DNA of 61,431 nucleotides from a bacterium (GTDB lineage Bacteria; Patescibacteriota; Minisyncoccia; Phycocordibacterales; UBA2100): NCBI GenBank assembly GCA_009924895.1, contig RFQR01000009.1, positions 1 to 61,431 of the forward strand, read 5' to 3'. Shown piece by piece: positions 1 to 9,335 of this stretch (position 1 is its first letter; each line of letters starts with the position of its first letter). The notes under the pieces were generated by a model. It saw only the letters and a program-made list of their open reading frames with translations, ran no database searches and was not told where the DNA came from. The position numbers and the translations under genes were made by a program.

Positions 1-1
1 A

Positions 2-1105
2 GCTGGAGGAAACGTTGGCATCGGTACCACAACACCAGGAACGAAGCTTTCCATTACCAACGCAGTCTCTACCGCACAAGCAACTCTCGCGTACGACTCA
101 ACCCGCTATACCAACATGCTCACCGATGCTTCAGGTAACTTCATACTCACGCCGCAGAGTGGCAATGCGTATATGAACGATGGGAACTTCTATGTGTGTA
201 GTGGTGGTGCGTGTCCTTCGGGGACACCGAGTGGGACGGGAAATGTTATCGCAGAGACGAGTCTTATGGTGGGCACTTCAACCTCGGTAAATGAGACAGG
301 TATCTTACTCTATGGACCTTCCGGCTTCGGTTTTCTTTCTTCTCCTAACAATATTCATCTTGCAAGTAACGCATATTGGGATGGGACAAACTGGCGTACC
401 ATTACTGCAAATCAAGCATCAGTGGTCGATGCTCTAGCCAATGGTGATATTTTATTCCTCAGTACTAGTACCGCGGGCACTCCTGGAGGTATCATTTCTG
501 GTTTGAACCAATTGATGACAATAAAAGCTTCAGGCTTTGTCGGTGTCGGCACTACTTCGCCAACACAAATGTTCTCTGTGCAAGATAGACTTTATGTTGG
601 TGCAAACGGCGCAACGGGTATGGGTACCGCTACCTCCACTTTCCAGGGTGATATTAAAATCACAGGTAAGCTCGATGTTGGTACCATCGACCCGGTCTAT
701 ACCATCGACGGCGTGAAGTATGCGACGTACGGTGCAAGTACGATTGGCATAAAAGAAGAGATGGTTGCAAAAGTGCCGGTCACAGCATACGACGCTGAGC
801 GTAAACTCTACACACATACTATTTTCTTTACCACGCTCCCAATTGGCTCTGATCTCTGGCTCTTTTACAATGCGACTGATTTTGGAGAGGAGTGGGACAA
901 TCTCGTTGTCTCTCTCACGCCATCATTTGATGGACGCGTATTCTATGAACAGAATCCTAAAAATAACTCGCTTACTATTTTCAGCACTATGGCAGGTAAT
1001 GTCTCACTCCGCATGATCGCAAACCGCTATGACCATCGAAAGTGGCCGAACCTGCGCCCTGATCAGGATTCAGACTTCACACACCACGTACTCCACAGTA
1101 AGTAA
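2..1105 (+). CDS. C-terminal part of a repetitive surface/tail-fibre-like protein (5' truncated by window)
   Basis: Frame is open from base 2; repeated 'GNVGIGTTTPGTKLSI / GFVGVGTTSPTQMFSV' motifs followed by 'GDIKITGKLDVGTIDPVYTIDGVKYATY'. Confidence 0.7.
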   Translation, partial: AGGNVGIGTTTPGTKLSITNAVSTAQATLAYDSTRYTNMLTDASGNFILTPQSGNAYMNDGNFYVCSGGACPSGTPSGTGNVIAETSLMVGTSTSVNETGILLYGPSGFGFLSSPNNIHLASNAYWDGTNWRTITANQASVVDALANGDILFLSTSTAGTPGGIISGLNQLMTIKASGFVGVGTTSPTQMFSVQDRLYVGANGATGMGTATSTFQGDIKITGKLDVGTIDPVYTIDGVKYATYGASTIGIKEEMVAKVPVTAYDAERKLYTHTIFFTTLPIGSDLWLFYNATDFGEEWDNLVVSLTPSFDGRVFYEQNPKNNSLTIFSTMAGNVSLRMIANRYDHRKWPNLRPDQDSDFTHHVLHSK

Positions 1106-1142
1106 AAAAGCGCTTGTCTCAGGCGTGCTACGATGCTGTTAT

Positions 1143-2168
1143 ATGATACGAGTAGCAATCAATGGTTTTGGGCGTATTGGGCGTGCGTTTGTTCGTGCAG
1201 CACACGAAACGGGTGCTGATGTAGATATTGTCGCAATTAACGATTTAGGAGATGCAGAAAATCTCGCGTACCTTTTAAAGTACGATTCGGTGTATGGCAA
1301 GGCACAATTTCCAATTTCAGTAGCGAATGGAAAGCTCATGATGGGTAAGTGGGAAGCGCAGGTGGTCGCAGAAAAAGACCCAGCAGCGCTTCCGTGGGGA
1401 ACGATGAATGTTGATGTAGTTGTTGAGTGTACGGGGCTCTTTACCGACTATGCAAAAGCGAAAGCGCATCTTACTGCCGGTGCAAAAAAAGTTGTCATTT
1501 CTGCCCCTGCAAAAGGAAACCCTGTAGAGGCCGGTGTCTCGGGAGCAACAGTCCTTATGGGACTGAATGAAGAAAAACTGGGTGCATGCCAGATAACTAG
1601 TAATGCATCATGTACTACCAACGCTTCTTCGCCGGTTATTGTTATTCTCGATGAAGCAATCGGGATTGAAAAAGCAATTTTGAACACAACGCACTCATAC
1701 ACCGCGACACAGGCTCTGATCGACGGCCCTTCAAAGAAAGGTCCGCGTGAGGGTCGCGCAGCTGCGCTCAACATGATTCCATCATCGACAGGCGCGGCGA
1801 TTGCCGTCACGCAGGCATACGAAACGCTTGCAGGGAAGTTTGACGGTATCTCTATTCGCGTCCCAACGCCCGCAGGCTCAATTGCTGATATTACCTTTAT
1901 TGCAAAACGACCGACGACGGTTGAAGAAGTGAATGCGGCACTTCGAGCTGCGGCGAAATCAGAACGTTGGAGCGGTGTTTTTGCGGTGTCTGAAGAAGAA
2001 TTGGTCTCGTCTGACATTGTCGGAGATTCACACGGCTCAATCGCTGACCTCACCATGACGCGTGTTGTTGATGGCAACCTAGTGAAGGTCCTGGCATGGT
2101 ATGACAATGAGATGGGGTATACTCACACACTCTTGCGACATGTGCTCAAAGCAGGTGCAACGGTATGA
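1143..2168 (+). CDS. gap: Glyceraldehyde-3-phosphate dehydrogenase, type I
   Basis: MIRVAINGFGRIGRAFVRAA, catalytic SNASCTTN, C-terminal WYDNEMGYTHTLLRHV. Start moved to the ATG at 1143. Confidence 0.96.
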   Translation: MIRVAINGFGRIGRAFVRAAHETGADVDIVAINDLGDAENLAYLLKYDSVYGKAQFPISVANGKLMMGKWEAQVVAEKDPAALPWGTMNVDVVVECTGLFTDYAKAKAHLTAGAKKVVISAPAKGNPVEAGVSGATVLMGLNEEKLGACQITSNASCTTNASSPVIVILDEAIGIEKAILNTTHSYTATQALIDGPSKKGPREGRAAALNMIPSSTGAAIAVTQAYETLAGKFDGISIRVPTPAGSIADITFIAKRPTTVEEVNAALRAAAKSERWSGVFAVSEEELVSSDIVGDSHGSIADLTMTRVVDGNLVKVLAWYDNEMGYTHTLLRHVLKAGATV

Positions 2169-2995
2169 AAGTAGTAATTGGCGCGGATCACCGCGGCTTT
2201 GCGCTCAAAGAAGATTTAAAGTTGTTTCTGAGCGTCGGCGGGTATGCTATTCATGATGTTGGTGCTCACGAATATGTTTCTACCGACGATTATCCTGTTT
2301 TTGCAGAAGCGGTAGCACATGCGGTTATAAACGGTGAGGCGGAGCGAGGCATCGTCCTGTGTGGTTCTGGTGTAGGCGTTTGTATCGCCGCAAACAAGAT
2401 ATATGGTGTTCGAGCAGTGGATGCGCATTCTGTTTCTGAAGCACAGGAAGCGCGCGAACACCAAGACGTAAACGTACTCACGCTCTCTGCGGATAGGCTT
2501 GACGAAGATACGGCACGTGCAATCGCGCTTGCGTTCCTTACCACGGATTTCTCAGAAGAAGAGCGTCACGCGCGTCGCATCGCACAGATTGCGGCGCTTG
2601 AAAGTAAAGATGTGTTTGATGAATGGTGCTCTATCAAACGCGAAACCAATGCAGAAAAGTCTCATCATTATTTTCGAGAAGGAGATGTATTTTTCGTACG
2701 TATGGGAAAAAATATTGGGTTCGAACAAGATGGAAAAGGAGGTCTTTTTTTAAGGCCGGTCTTGATAGTGCGAAAATTTAATAAAGATATATTCTTTGGA
2801 GTTGCATTAACTACGCATCTCAAACACAACCCTTTCTACATCCCAATAGGCTCAGTGAGGGGCCAGGAAAATGTAGCAATTCTGTCGCAGTCACGTCTGT
2901 ATGACGCGCGTCGATTAGATTACCGCTTGGGTAAAATAAATGCGCAGACACTTGCACTCGTAAGGACAAAATTACGAAGTGTCCTTAAATTGTAA
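2165..2995 (+). CDS. rpiB: Ribose-5-phosphate isomerase B fused to C-terminal MazF/PemK-like toxin domain
   Basis: N-terminus MKVVIGADHRGFALKEDLK...GIVLCGSGVGVCIAANK (RpiB); C-terminus FDEWCSIKRE...FREGDVFFVRMGKNIGFEQDGKGGLFLRPVLIVRKF...ISQSRLYDARRLDYRLGKI resembles MazF/PemK family. ATGA overlap with gap. Confidence 0.88.
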   Translation: MKVVIGADHRGFALKEDLKLFLSVGGYAIHDVGAHEYVSTDDYPVFAEAVAHAVINGEAERGIVLCGSGVGVCIAANKIYGVRAVDAHSVSEAQEAREHQDVNVLTLSADRLDEDTARAIALAFLTTDFSEEERHARRIAQIAALESKDVFDEWCSIKRETNAEKSHHYFREGDVFFVRMGKNIGFEQDGKGGLFLRPVLIVRKFNKDIFFGVALTTHLKHNPFYIPIGSVRGQENVAILSQSRLYDARRLDYRLGKINAQTLALVRTKLRSVLKL

Positions 2996-2996
2996 C

Positions 2997-3014
2997 CCCC
3001 CGCTTTCGCGGGGG
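2997..3014 (+). terminator. Short GC hairpin after the rpiB fusion stop (no clear U-tract)
   Basis: CCCCCGC-TTTC-GCGGGGG directly 3' of the stop codon. Confidence 0.4.
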
Positions 3015-3064
3015 TAGGACGCCGAAACGTCATTTAGAACTTCATTATAAAAATTACATCGCGT

Positions 3065-3754
3065 ATGTCAAGCTCATTTGTGGAAATCATTCCTGCGATA
3101 ATTCCAAACACGAAAGCAGAACTTGACGCCTTTATAGAAAAGGTGTCATCGTTTGCGCCCGTAATTCACCTTGATGTGAATGACGGTGTATTTGTGCCGG
3201 CAGTTTCGTGGCCGTGCGCAGAAGGGCAGTGGGAAGAACTTGAAAAAGCGGCACAAGAAAAGCGGGTTGTTGCACAGGGTGCATTCGATGTTCACCTTAT
3301 GATGTCAGATCCGGTGCGCGCGGGTGCCTTGTTTGCGCGCGCAGGCTCTCGAACGGTTTTGGGACATATAGAAGCATTCCAAAATGCGCAGGAAATAAAA
3401 AATACGTTACAGTATTGGAAAAAAGCTGGTGCTCAAAAAGTGGGAGTTACACTCCTTTTGGATACGCCACTTTCAAAATTTGCAGCAATTAGTGACGTTG
3501 TGGATACGGTCCAGCTCATGTCGATTGCGCGCGTTGGCTTTCAAAAGCAGCCATTTGAGGAGAACATCTATGAACGTATCGCGGAACTCCATGCGCTCTA
3601 TCCTGCACTACCTATTATGATTGATGGCGCAGTAAATCAGGAAAATGTATCGAAGCTATCTCATGCGGGCGTAACACATTTTGTTGTTGGTTCTGCAATA
3701 CTACGAGCCGCCGACCCACATGCTGCATACGAAGAGATAAAAGCGGCGGTATAA
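3065..3754 (+). CDS. rpe: Ribulose-phosphate 3-epimerase family protein
   Basis: IIPAIIPN...VIHLDVNDGVFVPAVSWP...FDVHLMMSDPVRAG...IMIDGAVNQENVSKLSHAGVTHFVVGSAI. Confidence 0.88.
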   Translation: MSSSFVEIIPAIIPNTKAELDAFIEKVSSFAPVIHLDVNDGVFVPAVSWPCAEGQWEELEKAAQEKRVVAQGAFDVHLMMSDPVRAGALFARAGSRTVLGHIEAFQNAQEIKNTLQYWKKAGAQKVGVTLLLDTPLSKFAAISDVVDTVQLMSIARVGFQKQPFEENIYERIAELHALYPALPIMIDGAVNQENVSKLSHAGVTHFVVGSAILRAADPHAAYEEIKAAV

Positions 3755-3761
3755 TACGAGC

Positions 3762-4613
3762 ATGCTCTCAAGTGCTCGAGTCAGAGAATTAAACGCAACC
3801 GCTGAACAAATTCGCGAAACAATTGTTCAGATGCTCGTTGCTGCGGGCTCGGGACACACTGCGGGTCCCTTGGGCATGGCAGATGTGTTTACGGCCCTCT
3901 ATTTTGAAGTTCTCACGCATGATCCAAAGAAGCCAGAGTGGCCGGAGCGCGACTGGCTCATTTTAAGTAATGGTCACATCGTGCCCGTACGCTATGCAGC
4001 GATGGCGCATGCGGGATATTTCCCCGTTGCGGAATGTCTCACACTTCGACAGTTTGGCTCGCGCCTCCAGGGTCACCCTGAACGAGAACTGTTGCCAGGA
4101 CTCGAAACAACCTCGGGCCCCCTCGGAGAGGGGTTGGGGCAAGCAGCCGGCATTGCATATGGGCTGCGTATGGATGGCAAACCAAATCGCGTGTATTGCA
4201 TCATGGGTGATGGTGAGCAAAACGAAGGCAGCGTCTGGGAATCAGTTATGTGGGCAGGAAAGGAAAAGCTGAATAATCTGGTGGTTATTGTTGATAGAAA
4301 CAACATTCAAATTGACGGTATGACTGAACAAGTGATGCCGCTTGAACCGTTTGCCGATAAGTACCGAGCATTTAATTGGAATGTACTCGAAGTCGACGGT
4401 CACAATATTCCTCAATTCGTTGCAGCGTGTGAAGAATCAAAACAAAGTCTGCGCCCAACACTCATCATTGCCCACACTATTCCTGGTAAGGGGGTAAAGG
4501 AAATCGAAGGCGATTACCGCTGGCATGGCAAGCCGCCAAGTAAAGATGAAGCGAAACGATTTTTGGAGGAGCTTCGTACCTTGGGTGGTAAAATTTCAAG
4601 TGAACACCAATGA
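3762..4613 (+). CDS. Transketolase, N-terminal subunit (split enzyme)
   Basis: ThDP-binding GDGEQNEGSVWESVMWAGKEKLNNLVVIVDRNNIQIDG; TATAAT 6 nt before the ATG. Confidence 0.93.
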   Translation: MLSSARVRELNATAEQIRETIVQMLVAAGSGHTAGPLGMADVFTALYFEVLTHDPKKPEWPERDWLILSNGHIVPVRYAAMAHAGYFPVAECLTLRQFGSRLQGHPERELLPGLETTSGPLGEGLGQAAGIAYGLRMDGKPNRVYCIMGDGEQNEGSVWESVMWAGKEKLNNLVVIVDRNNIQIDGMTEQVMPLEPFADKYRAFNWNVLEVDGHNIPQFVAACEESKQSLRPTLIIAHTIPGKGVKEIEGDYRWHGKPPSKDEAKRFLEELRTLGGKISSEHQ

Positions 4614-4616
4614 TAT

Positions 4617-5057
4617 ATGAATCTACTAAAAAGTAATCAAAAATATCTTGTATATATTTTTACTGCCGTAGTCACAGCCGCCCTCATCTGGTTTTGTCTG
4701 CAAATTCTTTCTTCTGGTTTTGAATTAAATGATATCGTATCCACATTTGGGCCAATTGATTATCTTGGATTTTATCAAAGCGTACTATTGTTAGTTTTAC
4801 TGTTGTTTTCATTTCCGTTCCTTAGATCAGCAAAAGCATCATTTAATACGAGCCAAAACTTTTTTGAGAAAGTGCTTGCGTCTTTCTCGTTGGTAATGCT
4901 TTTCATCGGTGCCTGTATTTCTCTCACGATGATGTGGTGGGTCGGTAATACGGTATTATTCTCCCTCGCTTTTGCTCTCCCGCCTATCTTTATACTCGCC
5001 TTCATCTTCCTTGTGTTTGTTGTCTTGGTACTTCTCATTAAAAAGTACCTTATCTGA
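4617..5057 (+). CDS. Small hydrophobic multi-TM protein between transketolase halves
   Basis: Highly hydrophobic 146-aa ORF, same strand, 3-nt gaps to both neighbours. Confidence 0.75.
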   Translation: MNLLKSNQKYLVYIFTAVVTAALIWFCLQILSSGFELNDIVSTFGPIDYLGFYQSVLLLVLLLFSFPFLRSAKASFNTSQNFFEKVLASFSLVMLFIGACISLTMMWWVGNTVLFSLAFALPPIFILAFIFLVFVVLVLLIKKYLI

Positions 5058-5060
5058 TAT

Positions 5061-6047
5061 ATGTTGATTGAAACACTTTCAGAAAAAATATTCGATACAC
5101 CGGAGATGGCGGCGACTCGTGACGGATTTGGAAAAGGCTCTGTCGAGGCGGGGAAGGCAGACGAGCGTGTGATGGTACTCACTGCAGATCTTGCAGAAAG
5201 TACTCGTGCGGAATGGTTTCAAAAAGAGTTTCCAAATCGGTTCATTGAAATGGGTGTTGCAGAGCAAAATATGGCAGTGGTTGCATCAGGGCTTGCAAAC
5301 TACGGGAAAATTCCGTACACCACCTCATATGCCGCGTTTAATCCAGGACGAAACTGGGAGCACATTCGAACCACGATTGCACTGACCAAACTGCCGGTGA
5401 TTGTCTGTGGTATGCACGCGGGCCTCCAGACGGGAGCTGATGGCGCGACGCATCAAATGCTCGAAGATATTGCGCTCATGCGTGCACTGCCCAACGTGAC
5501 CGTACTTTCGCCCTGTGATGCAGAAGAAGCAAAAAAGGCGACAGCTGCTGCTGCGCGCGTAGGGGGTCCTGTGTATATCCGATTTGGGCGAGAAAAAACC
5601 CCGGTCATGACGACCAGTACAACGCCGTTTGAAATCGGTACCGGTATTGAACTGTGGCGCGGTGTTGCGCCACAAGTTGCACTCGTATCGACGGGGGTAC
5701 TGGCATACCAGACACTTCTTGCTGCAAAGCAACTAGAAACGCAGGGAATCTCAGTTGTGGTTGCTAACATTCACACCATTAAACCGATTGACGAAACGCT
5801 GCTTGAAAAACTCGCACGGGAGTGTGGTGCGGTGGTTACTGTCGAAGAGCACCAGATGACTGGTGGTTTGGGGAGTGCAGTGGCAGAAACACTGTCTCGC
5901 AAATATCCAGTGCCACAGGAATATATAGCAGTACAGAATAGATTTGGGCAATCAGGAAAAGCAAGCGAGTTGTTTGCAGAATACGGTCTTACTTCTGAGA
6001 GAATAGTAGAGGCAACGGCGCGAGCCATTTCACGTAAGACTATTTAA
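5061..6047 (+). CDS. Transketolase, C-terminal subunit
   Basis: VEAGKADERVMVLTADLAEST...EMGVAEQNMAVVASGLA...YIRFGREKTPV...VEEHQMTGGLGSAVAE. Confidence 0.93.
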   Translation: MLIETLSEKIFDTPEMAATRDGFGKGSVEAGKADERVMVLTADLAESTRAEWFQKEFPNRFIEMGVAEQNMAVVASGLANYGKIPYTTSYAAFNPGRNWEHIRTTIALTKLPVIVCGMHAGLQTGADGATHQMLEDIALMRALPNVTVLSPCDAEEAKKATAAAARVGGPVYIRFGREKTPVMTTSTTPFEIGTGIELWRGVAPQVALVSTGVLAYQTLLAAKQLETQGISVVVANIHTIKPIDETLLEKLARECGAVVTVEEHQMTGGLGSAVAETLSRKYPVPQEYIAVQNRFGQSGKASELFAEYGLTSERIVEATARAISRKTI

Positions 6048-6636
6048 CTCTGCCAGCGATCATTTTTTTGAATGCCCCGAGGTCATCCCAACGTCCTTCT
6101 ACCGCAAGCGCCGCTTGATCGGGCCAGCTGGTAGGATCGGCGAGTGCAAATCGTTCACCGCCGCGCATCAGTATCTCTTTGAGTTTTGCTGGTGTTGACG
6201 CAATGATGTCCTGCCAGGTCTTCACGCCATGCGCCTTAAGGAGTGTCTCTATTTTCGGACCGATACCTTCGATAATCTTTAGATCATCAGGTGAGTACTG
6301 TGGTATCACAAGAGGAGTATTTTGCGTTCTCTGCGGTTGCAGCGCCGGTGGCGGAGGAAGAATGTTCTTGAGGTGGCTGAAAAAATTTCCTTCAAATACG
6401 ATTCTAAACAGCCAGCCTAGAATGAATGCCCCAAAGAGCATGAGAGTAATTTCAATACTTGCACCCCGTATGTCGTGTGCGTGGGAAACGCTTTCTGTAA
6501 ACAGAGGGTGAGTATGACTCTGATACGGGGTTGAGTGAGAGGAGCAAAAACCTTGTATAGAACACGTATACCACTGCCATGAGGTAAGAAACCATACGAC
6601 AAGTATCCCGAGCACCAGCACCTGTTTTTTGGACAT
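6040..6636 (-). CDS. Membrane protein with C-terminal helix-hairpin-helix domain
   Basis: N-terminal TM segments; SPDDLKIIEGIGPKIETLLKAHGVKTWQDIIASTPAKLKEIL. Confidence 0.75.
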   Translation of the reverse strand: MSKKQVLVLGILVVWFLTSWQWYTCSIQGFCSSHSTPYQSHTHPLFTESVSHAHDIRGASIEITLMLFGAFILGWLFRIVFEGNFFSHLKNILPPPPALQPQRTQNTPLVIPQYSPDDLKIIEGIGPKIETLLKAHGVKTWQDIIASTPAKLKEILMRGGERFALADPTSWPDQAALAVEGRWDDLGAFKKMIAGRVK

Positions 6637-6675
6637 AGGTTGTGCAACTCTAGCATGAGGGCTTTTTCTGCGCAG

Positions 6676-6703
6676 TGGACAAAATGCTAAAATGTGATAT
6701 AAT
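6676..6703 (+). promoter_or_regulatory. Predicted sigma70-type promoter for 6735 ORF
   Basis: TGGACA - 16 nt - TATAAT. Confidence 0.6.
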
Positions 6704-6734
6704 AAAAAGAGCTTTAACCAGAGAGGACGGACAC

Positions 6735-7325
6735 ATGAAAGTAGTGCACAGTCTGCTTTCGATTGTTAAGTACGGGGCCATACTCGCCATAGTTTTGGCA
6801 GTTGGTCACGCATTTGGCATCTGGAAGCTCCCGTTCGTTGGAAAGCAGCTTGCTGACCATGAGGTCGAGTGTATCGCTGGAGCAATCACCAGCGACGCCC
6901 GGTATCCGGGTGATCTCGATGTTGAGGTTCGGCGAGCCGTTGCAGATGCGGTCGTGTCGTACTCGGAGAAGTACAAGACTGACATCTGTGATGTCTTCAA
7001 AAAAGGATTGACCCTCGTGCCTCGAGGGTTCGTCCGCAAAAAGCTTGGTGTGCCGCTGCCGTACTTCCGTGATGTGCGATACATACGGAACTCCGCAGAG
7101 TATTCCGAAGCTGGCTGGTTGGCCGATTTGGAGATCGCAAAAGAGAGTCGGGGGAAACTCGGGCTCTTGCATGGTGGGGCAACCCATTACGCACGGTCAC
7201 CGCGAATATCGGATTGGATTGCCCAGCCGAAAGAGGCCGTCGCAGAAATTGAAGCGAAGATGAAGCTACTTGGTCGCGCAAAACGCGGCGGGGTGGAAGT
7301 CGGAGGCGCTCGTTTCTTCGAATGA
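6735..7325 (+). CDS. Membrane-anchored protein, possible divergent SleB-type cell wall hydrolase
   Basis: N-terminal TM, DAR...VRRAVADAVVSY...GLLHGGATHYARSP..W reminiscent of the SleB/Hydrolase_2 'EARGE...GATHYH' pattern; SD 'gagagga' upstream. Confidence 0.5.
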   Translation: MKVVHSLLSIVKYGAILAIVLAVGHAFGIWKLPFVGKQLADHEVECIAGAITSDARYPGDLDVEVRRAVADAVVSYSEKYKTDICDVFKKGLTLVPRGFVRKKLGVPLPYFRDVRYIRNSAEYSEAGWLADLEIAKESRGKLGLLHGGATHYARSPRISDWIAQPKEAVAEIEAKMKLLGRAKRGGVEVGGARFFE

Positions 7326-7383
7326 TACTCGCGGCTGTCGTCCCCTCAGTGGAACGACGGCCGCATTCTTTTATATTGTATTT

Positions 7384-8367
7384 TTACAGCGCGGCTGGTT
7401 TGAATTCTTCAGGGCGCCTTGCATACCATTCCTCTATTTGTTCCGCAGTAAGTATTCCGAGCTGACAGTGAATTGCTTGCACTCCTGCAGCAGCATTGAT
7501 CATGCCGCGCATGAGGGCGTCAGCAGGACTCATGCCTTTTGCAATGTATGCAACCGTTGTTGAGGCAGTGGTATCGCCTGCACCGGTGCGCGAGACAGGG
7601 GGAGCTGGGTCAGGATACATGGGGATGTGGTACGCACCGCTGTCGTCGAGGACGTTTGCGCCTTTCGGTCCGTCAGTGACAAAGACTATTTTGGGTCCCA
7701 ATGCGCGGATGCCCTCCATCAATTTTTTCGCATCGAGTTCTCCGGGCATTTTGAGGATTCCTTGCGCCTCTTCTTTGTTGCAGAAGAAAATTTCGGTTGC
7801 GCTATATACATTACTCAGTGTTTCTGGCGACATTTTGAGCTGCTCGGTGTTCGGTTGGAATGCGAGTCTGACGGAATTTTCTTTACAATAGCGACCTACC
7901 TGATTTTGGAATTCAGCATTCCCTGATGCTGAAAAGTAGATCCATTGTGGTGGCTCGGTAAACTGAGGAAGAACTCTTGGAAACGGTCCGTGTTTTACCA
8001 AGATGGTCCTTTCGGGGCCATATTGCAAAATATAGTAGTAATTTGTTGAAATGCCAGGATGTACGGAGACGTATTCAGTCGCTACGTTGCGCGTTTTGAG
8101 TGAATCCACAATTTTCTTTCCGTCTTCATCATCACCCACTGCGGTTACGAGTGCGGAAGAGAGTCCAAGTTTTGCGACGCAGAGTGCTGCGTTTGAAGAA
8201 TTGCCGGTTGCCCATACTTCGGTAGCAGATTCGTAGGGAATCTTAGTACCAAAAGGCATCGCAATTTCACAGTCTTCGTTGTTTATCTTGCACGTCACGT
8301 GCGCGTCTTTAAGTCTGATAAAGCAGTCTGTCGTCACGTCGCCAATGCCAATAAAGTCGTATTTCAT
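7384..8367 (-). CDS. PfkB-family carbohydrate kinase
   Basis: MKYDFIGIGDVTTDCFIRL...GNSSNAALCVAKLG...VSRTGAGDTTASTTVAYI (GAGD motif). Start moved to 8367. Confidence 0.88.
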   Translation of the reverse strand: MKYDFIGIGDVTTDCFIRLKDAHVTCKINNEDCEIAMPFGTKIPYESATEVWATGNSSNAALCVAKLGLSSALVTAVGDDEDGKKIVDSLKTRNVATEYVSVHPGISTNYYYILQYGPERTILVKHGPFPRVLPQFTEPPQWIYFSASGNAEFQNQVGRYCKENSVRLAFQPNTEQLKMSPETLSNVYSATEIFFCNKEEAQGILKMPGELDAKKLMEGIRALGPKIVFVTDGPKGANVLDDSGAYHIPMYPDPAPPVSRTGAGDTTASTTVAYIAKGMSPADALMRGMINAAAGVQAIHCQLGILTAEQIEEWYARRPEEFKPAAL

Positions 8368-8400
8368 ATGACACAAAGTGTAGCATGTTATAATTTCACT

Positions 8401-9255
8401 ATGAGAACACTTCGTGAAGTTATTACTGATGCACAAAGTCGAAAGGTGGCAGTAGGTCATTTTAATGTTTCTGATTCGAATCAATTAAATGCGATTGCGT
8501 CAGCGGCTCGAGAGCTCAATCTCCCCGTGATTATCGGTGTATCTGAAGGGGAGCGCTCGTGGTTTGGAGTGCCACAAATAGCGGCTGTCATAAAAGCTTT
8601 GCGTACGCAGGGTCAAGAAATATTTTTAAACGCAGACCATACGTATTCAATCGAAAAAGTAAAAGAGGCAATTGATGCGGGTTTTGATGCGGTGATTTTT
8701 GATGGCGCAAAAGGATCGCTCGAAGAAAATAGTGTGCACACCAAAGAGGTGGTTGCCTACGCTCGCGCATCAGGGAGAGATGTTTTGGTAGAAGCTGAAC
8801 TTGGGTACATTGGTCAATCAAGTAAACTCATGGACTCAATTCCAGAAGGAGCAGGACTTCAGATGACGACACCGGAAGAAGCAAAACAGTTTGTTGATGC
8901 AACAGGTGTCGACTTGCTTGCGCCATCAGTAGGGAACATTCACGGCATGCTCAAAGACGTAAGCGTCTTTAAGCACCTCGACATTCAGCGTATCAGTGCA
9001 ATTGCGAACGCTGTTAAGGTACCGTTGGTCTTGCATGGTGGATCGGGAACAGGGGAGAATGATTTTACGGCAGCTATTAAAGCAGGTATCGCTGTGGTTC
9101 ATATCAACACTGAGCTTCGCGTTGCGTATCGCACGGGACTCGAGGCGGGCATGGCTGCAACAGATGATGTAACGCCATCAAAATATCTCATTGGCGGATT
9201 CGATGCGGTAAAGAAGGCTGCGACAGAACGACTCGCTCTCTTTGCGAGAAGTTGA
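8401..9255 (+). CDS. fba: Fructose-bisphosphate aldolase, class II
   Basis: VGHFNVSDSNQLNAI, NADHTYS, LHGGSGTGENDFTAAIKAGIAVVHINTELR. Confidence 0.93.
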   Translation: MRTLREVITDAQSRKVAVGHFNVSDSNQLNAIASAARELNLPVIIGVSEGERSWFGVPQIAAVIKALRTQGQEIFLNADHTYSIEKVKEAIDAGFDAVIFDGAKGSLEENSVHTKEVVAYARASGRDVLVEAELGYIGQSSKLMDSIPEGAGLQMTTPEEAKQFVDATGVDLLAPSVGNIHGMLKDVSVFKHLDIQRISAIANAVKVPLVLHGGSGTGENDFTAAIKAGIAVVHINTELRVAYRTGLEAGMAATDDVTPSKYLIGGFDAVKKAATERLALFARS

Positions 9256-9280
9256 CATATAAACATAATTGTGCTAAAAA
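9252..9280 (+). promoter_or_regulatory. Predicted sigma70-type promoter overlapping fba stop
   Basis: TTGACA - 17 nt - TAAAAA. Confidence 0.5.
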
Positions 9281-9335
9281 TAAGATCCTTTCTGCCCAAT
9301 TTGAACCGAGGCAGTAAAAGGAAAGCGAGGAAAAA

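Noticed and set aside
1448-2107. Long antisense ORF opposite gap (219 aa)
   Set aside because: Low-complexity shadow translation of a strongly conserved gene; no start context or recognisable domain. The same applies to other antisense ORFs (11232-11615, 13100-13483, 13712-14473, 14943-15551, 47865-48821, 55124-55705).
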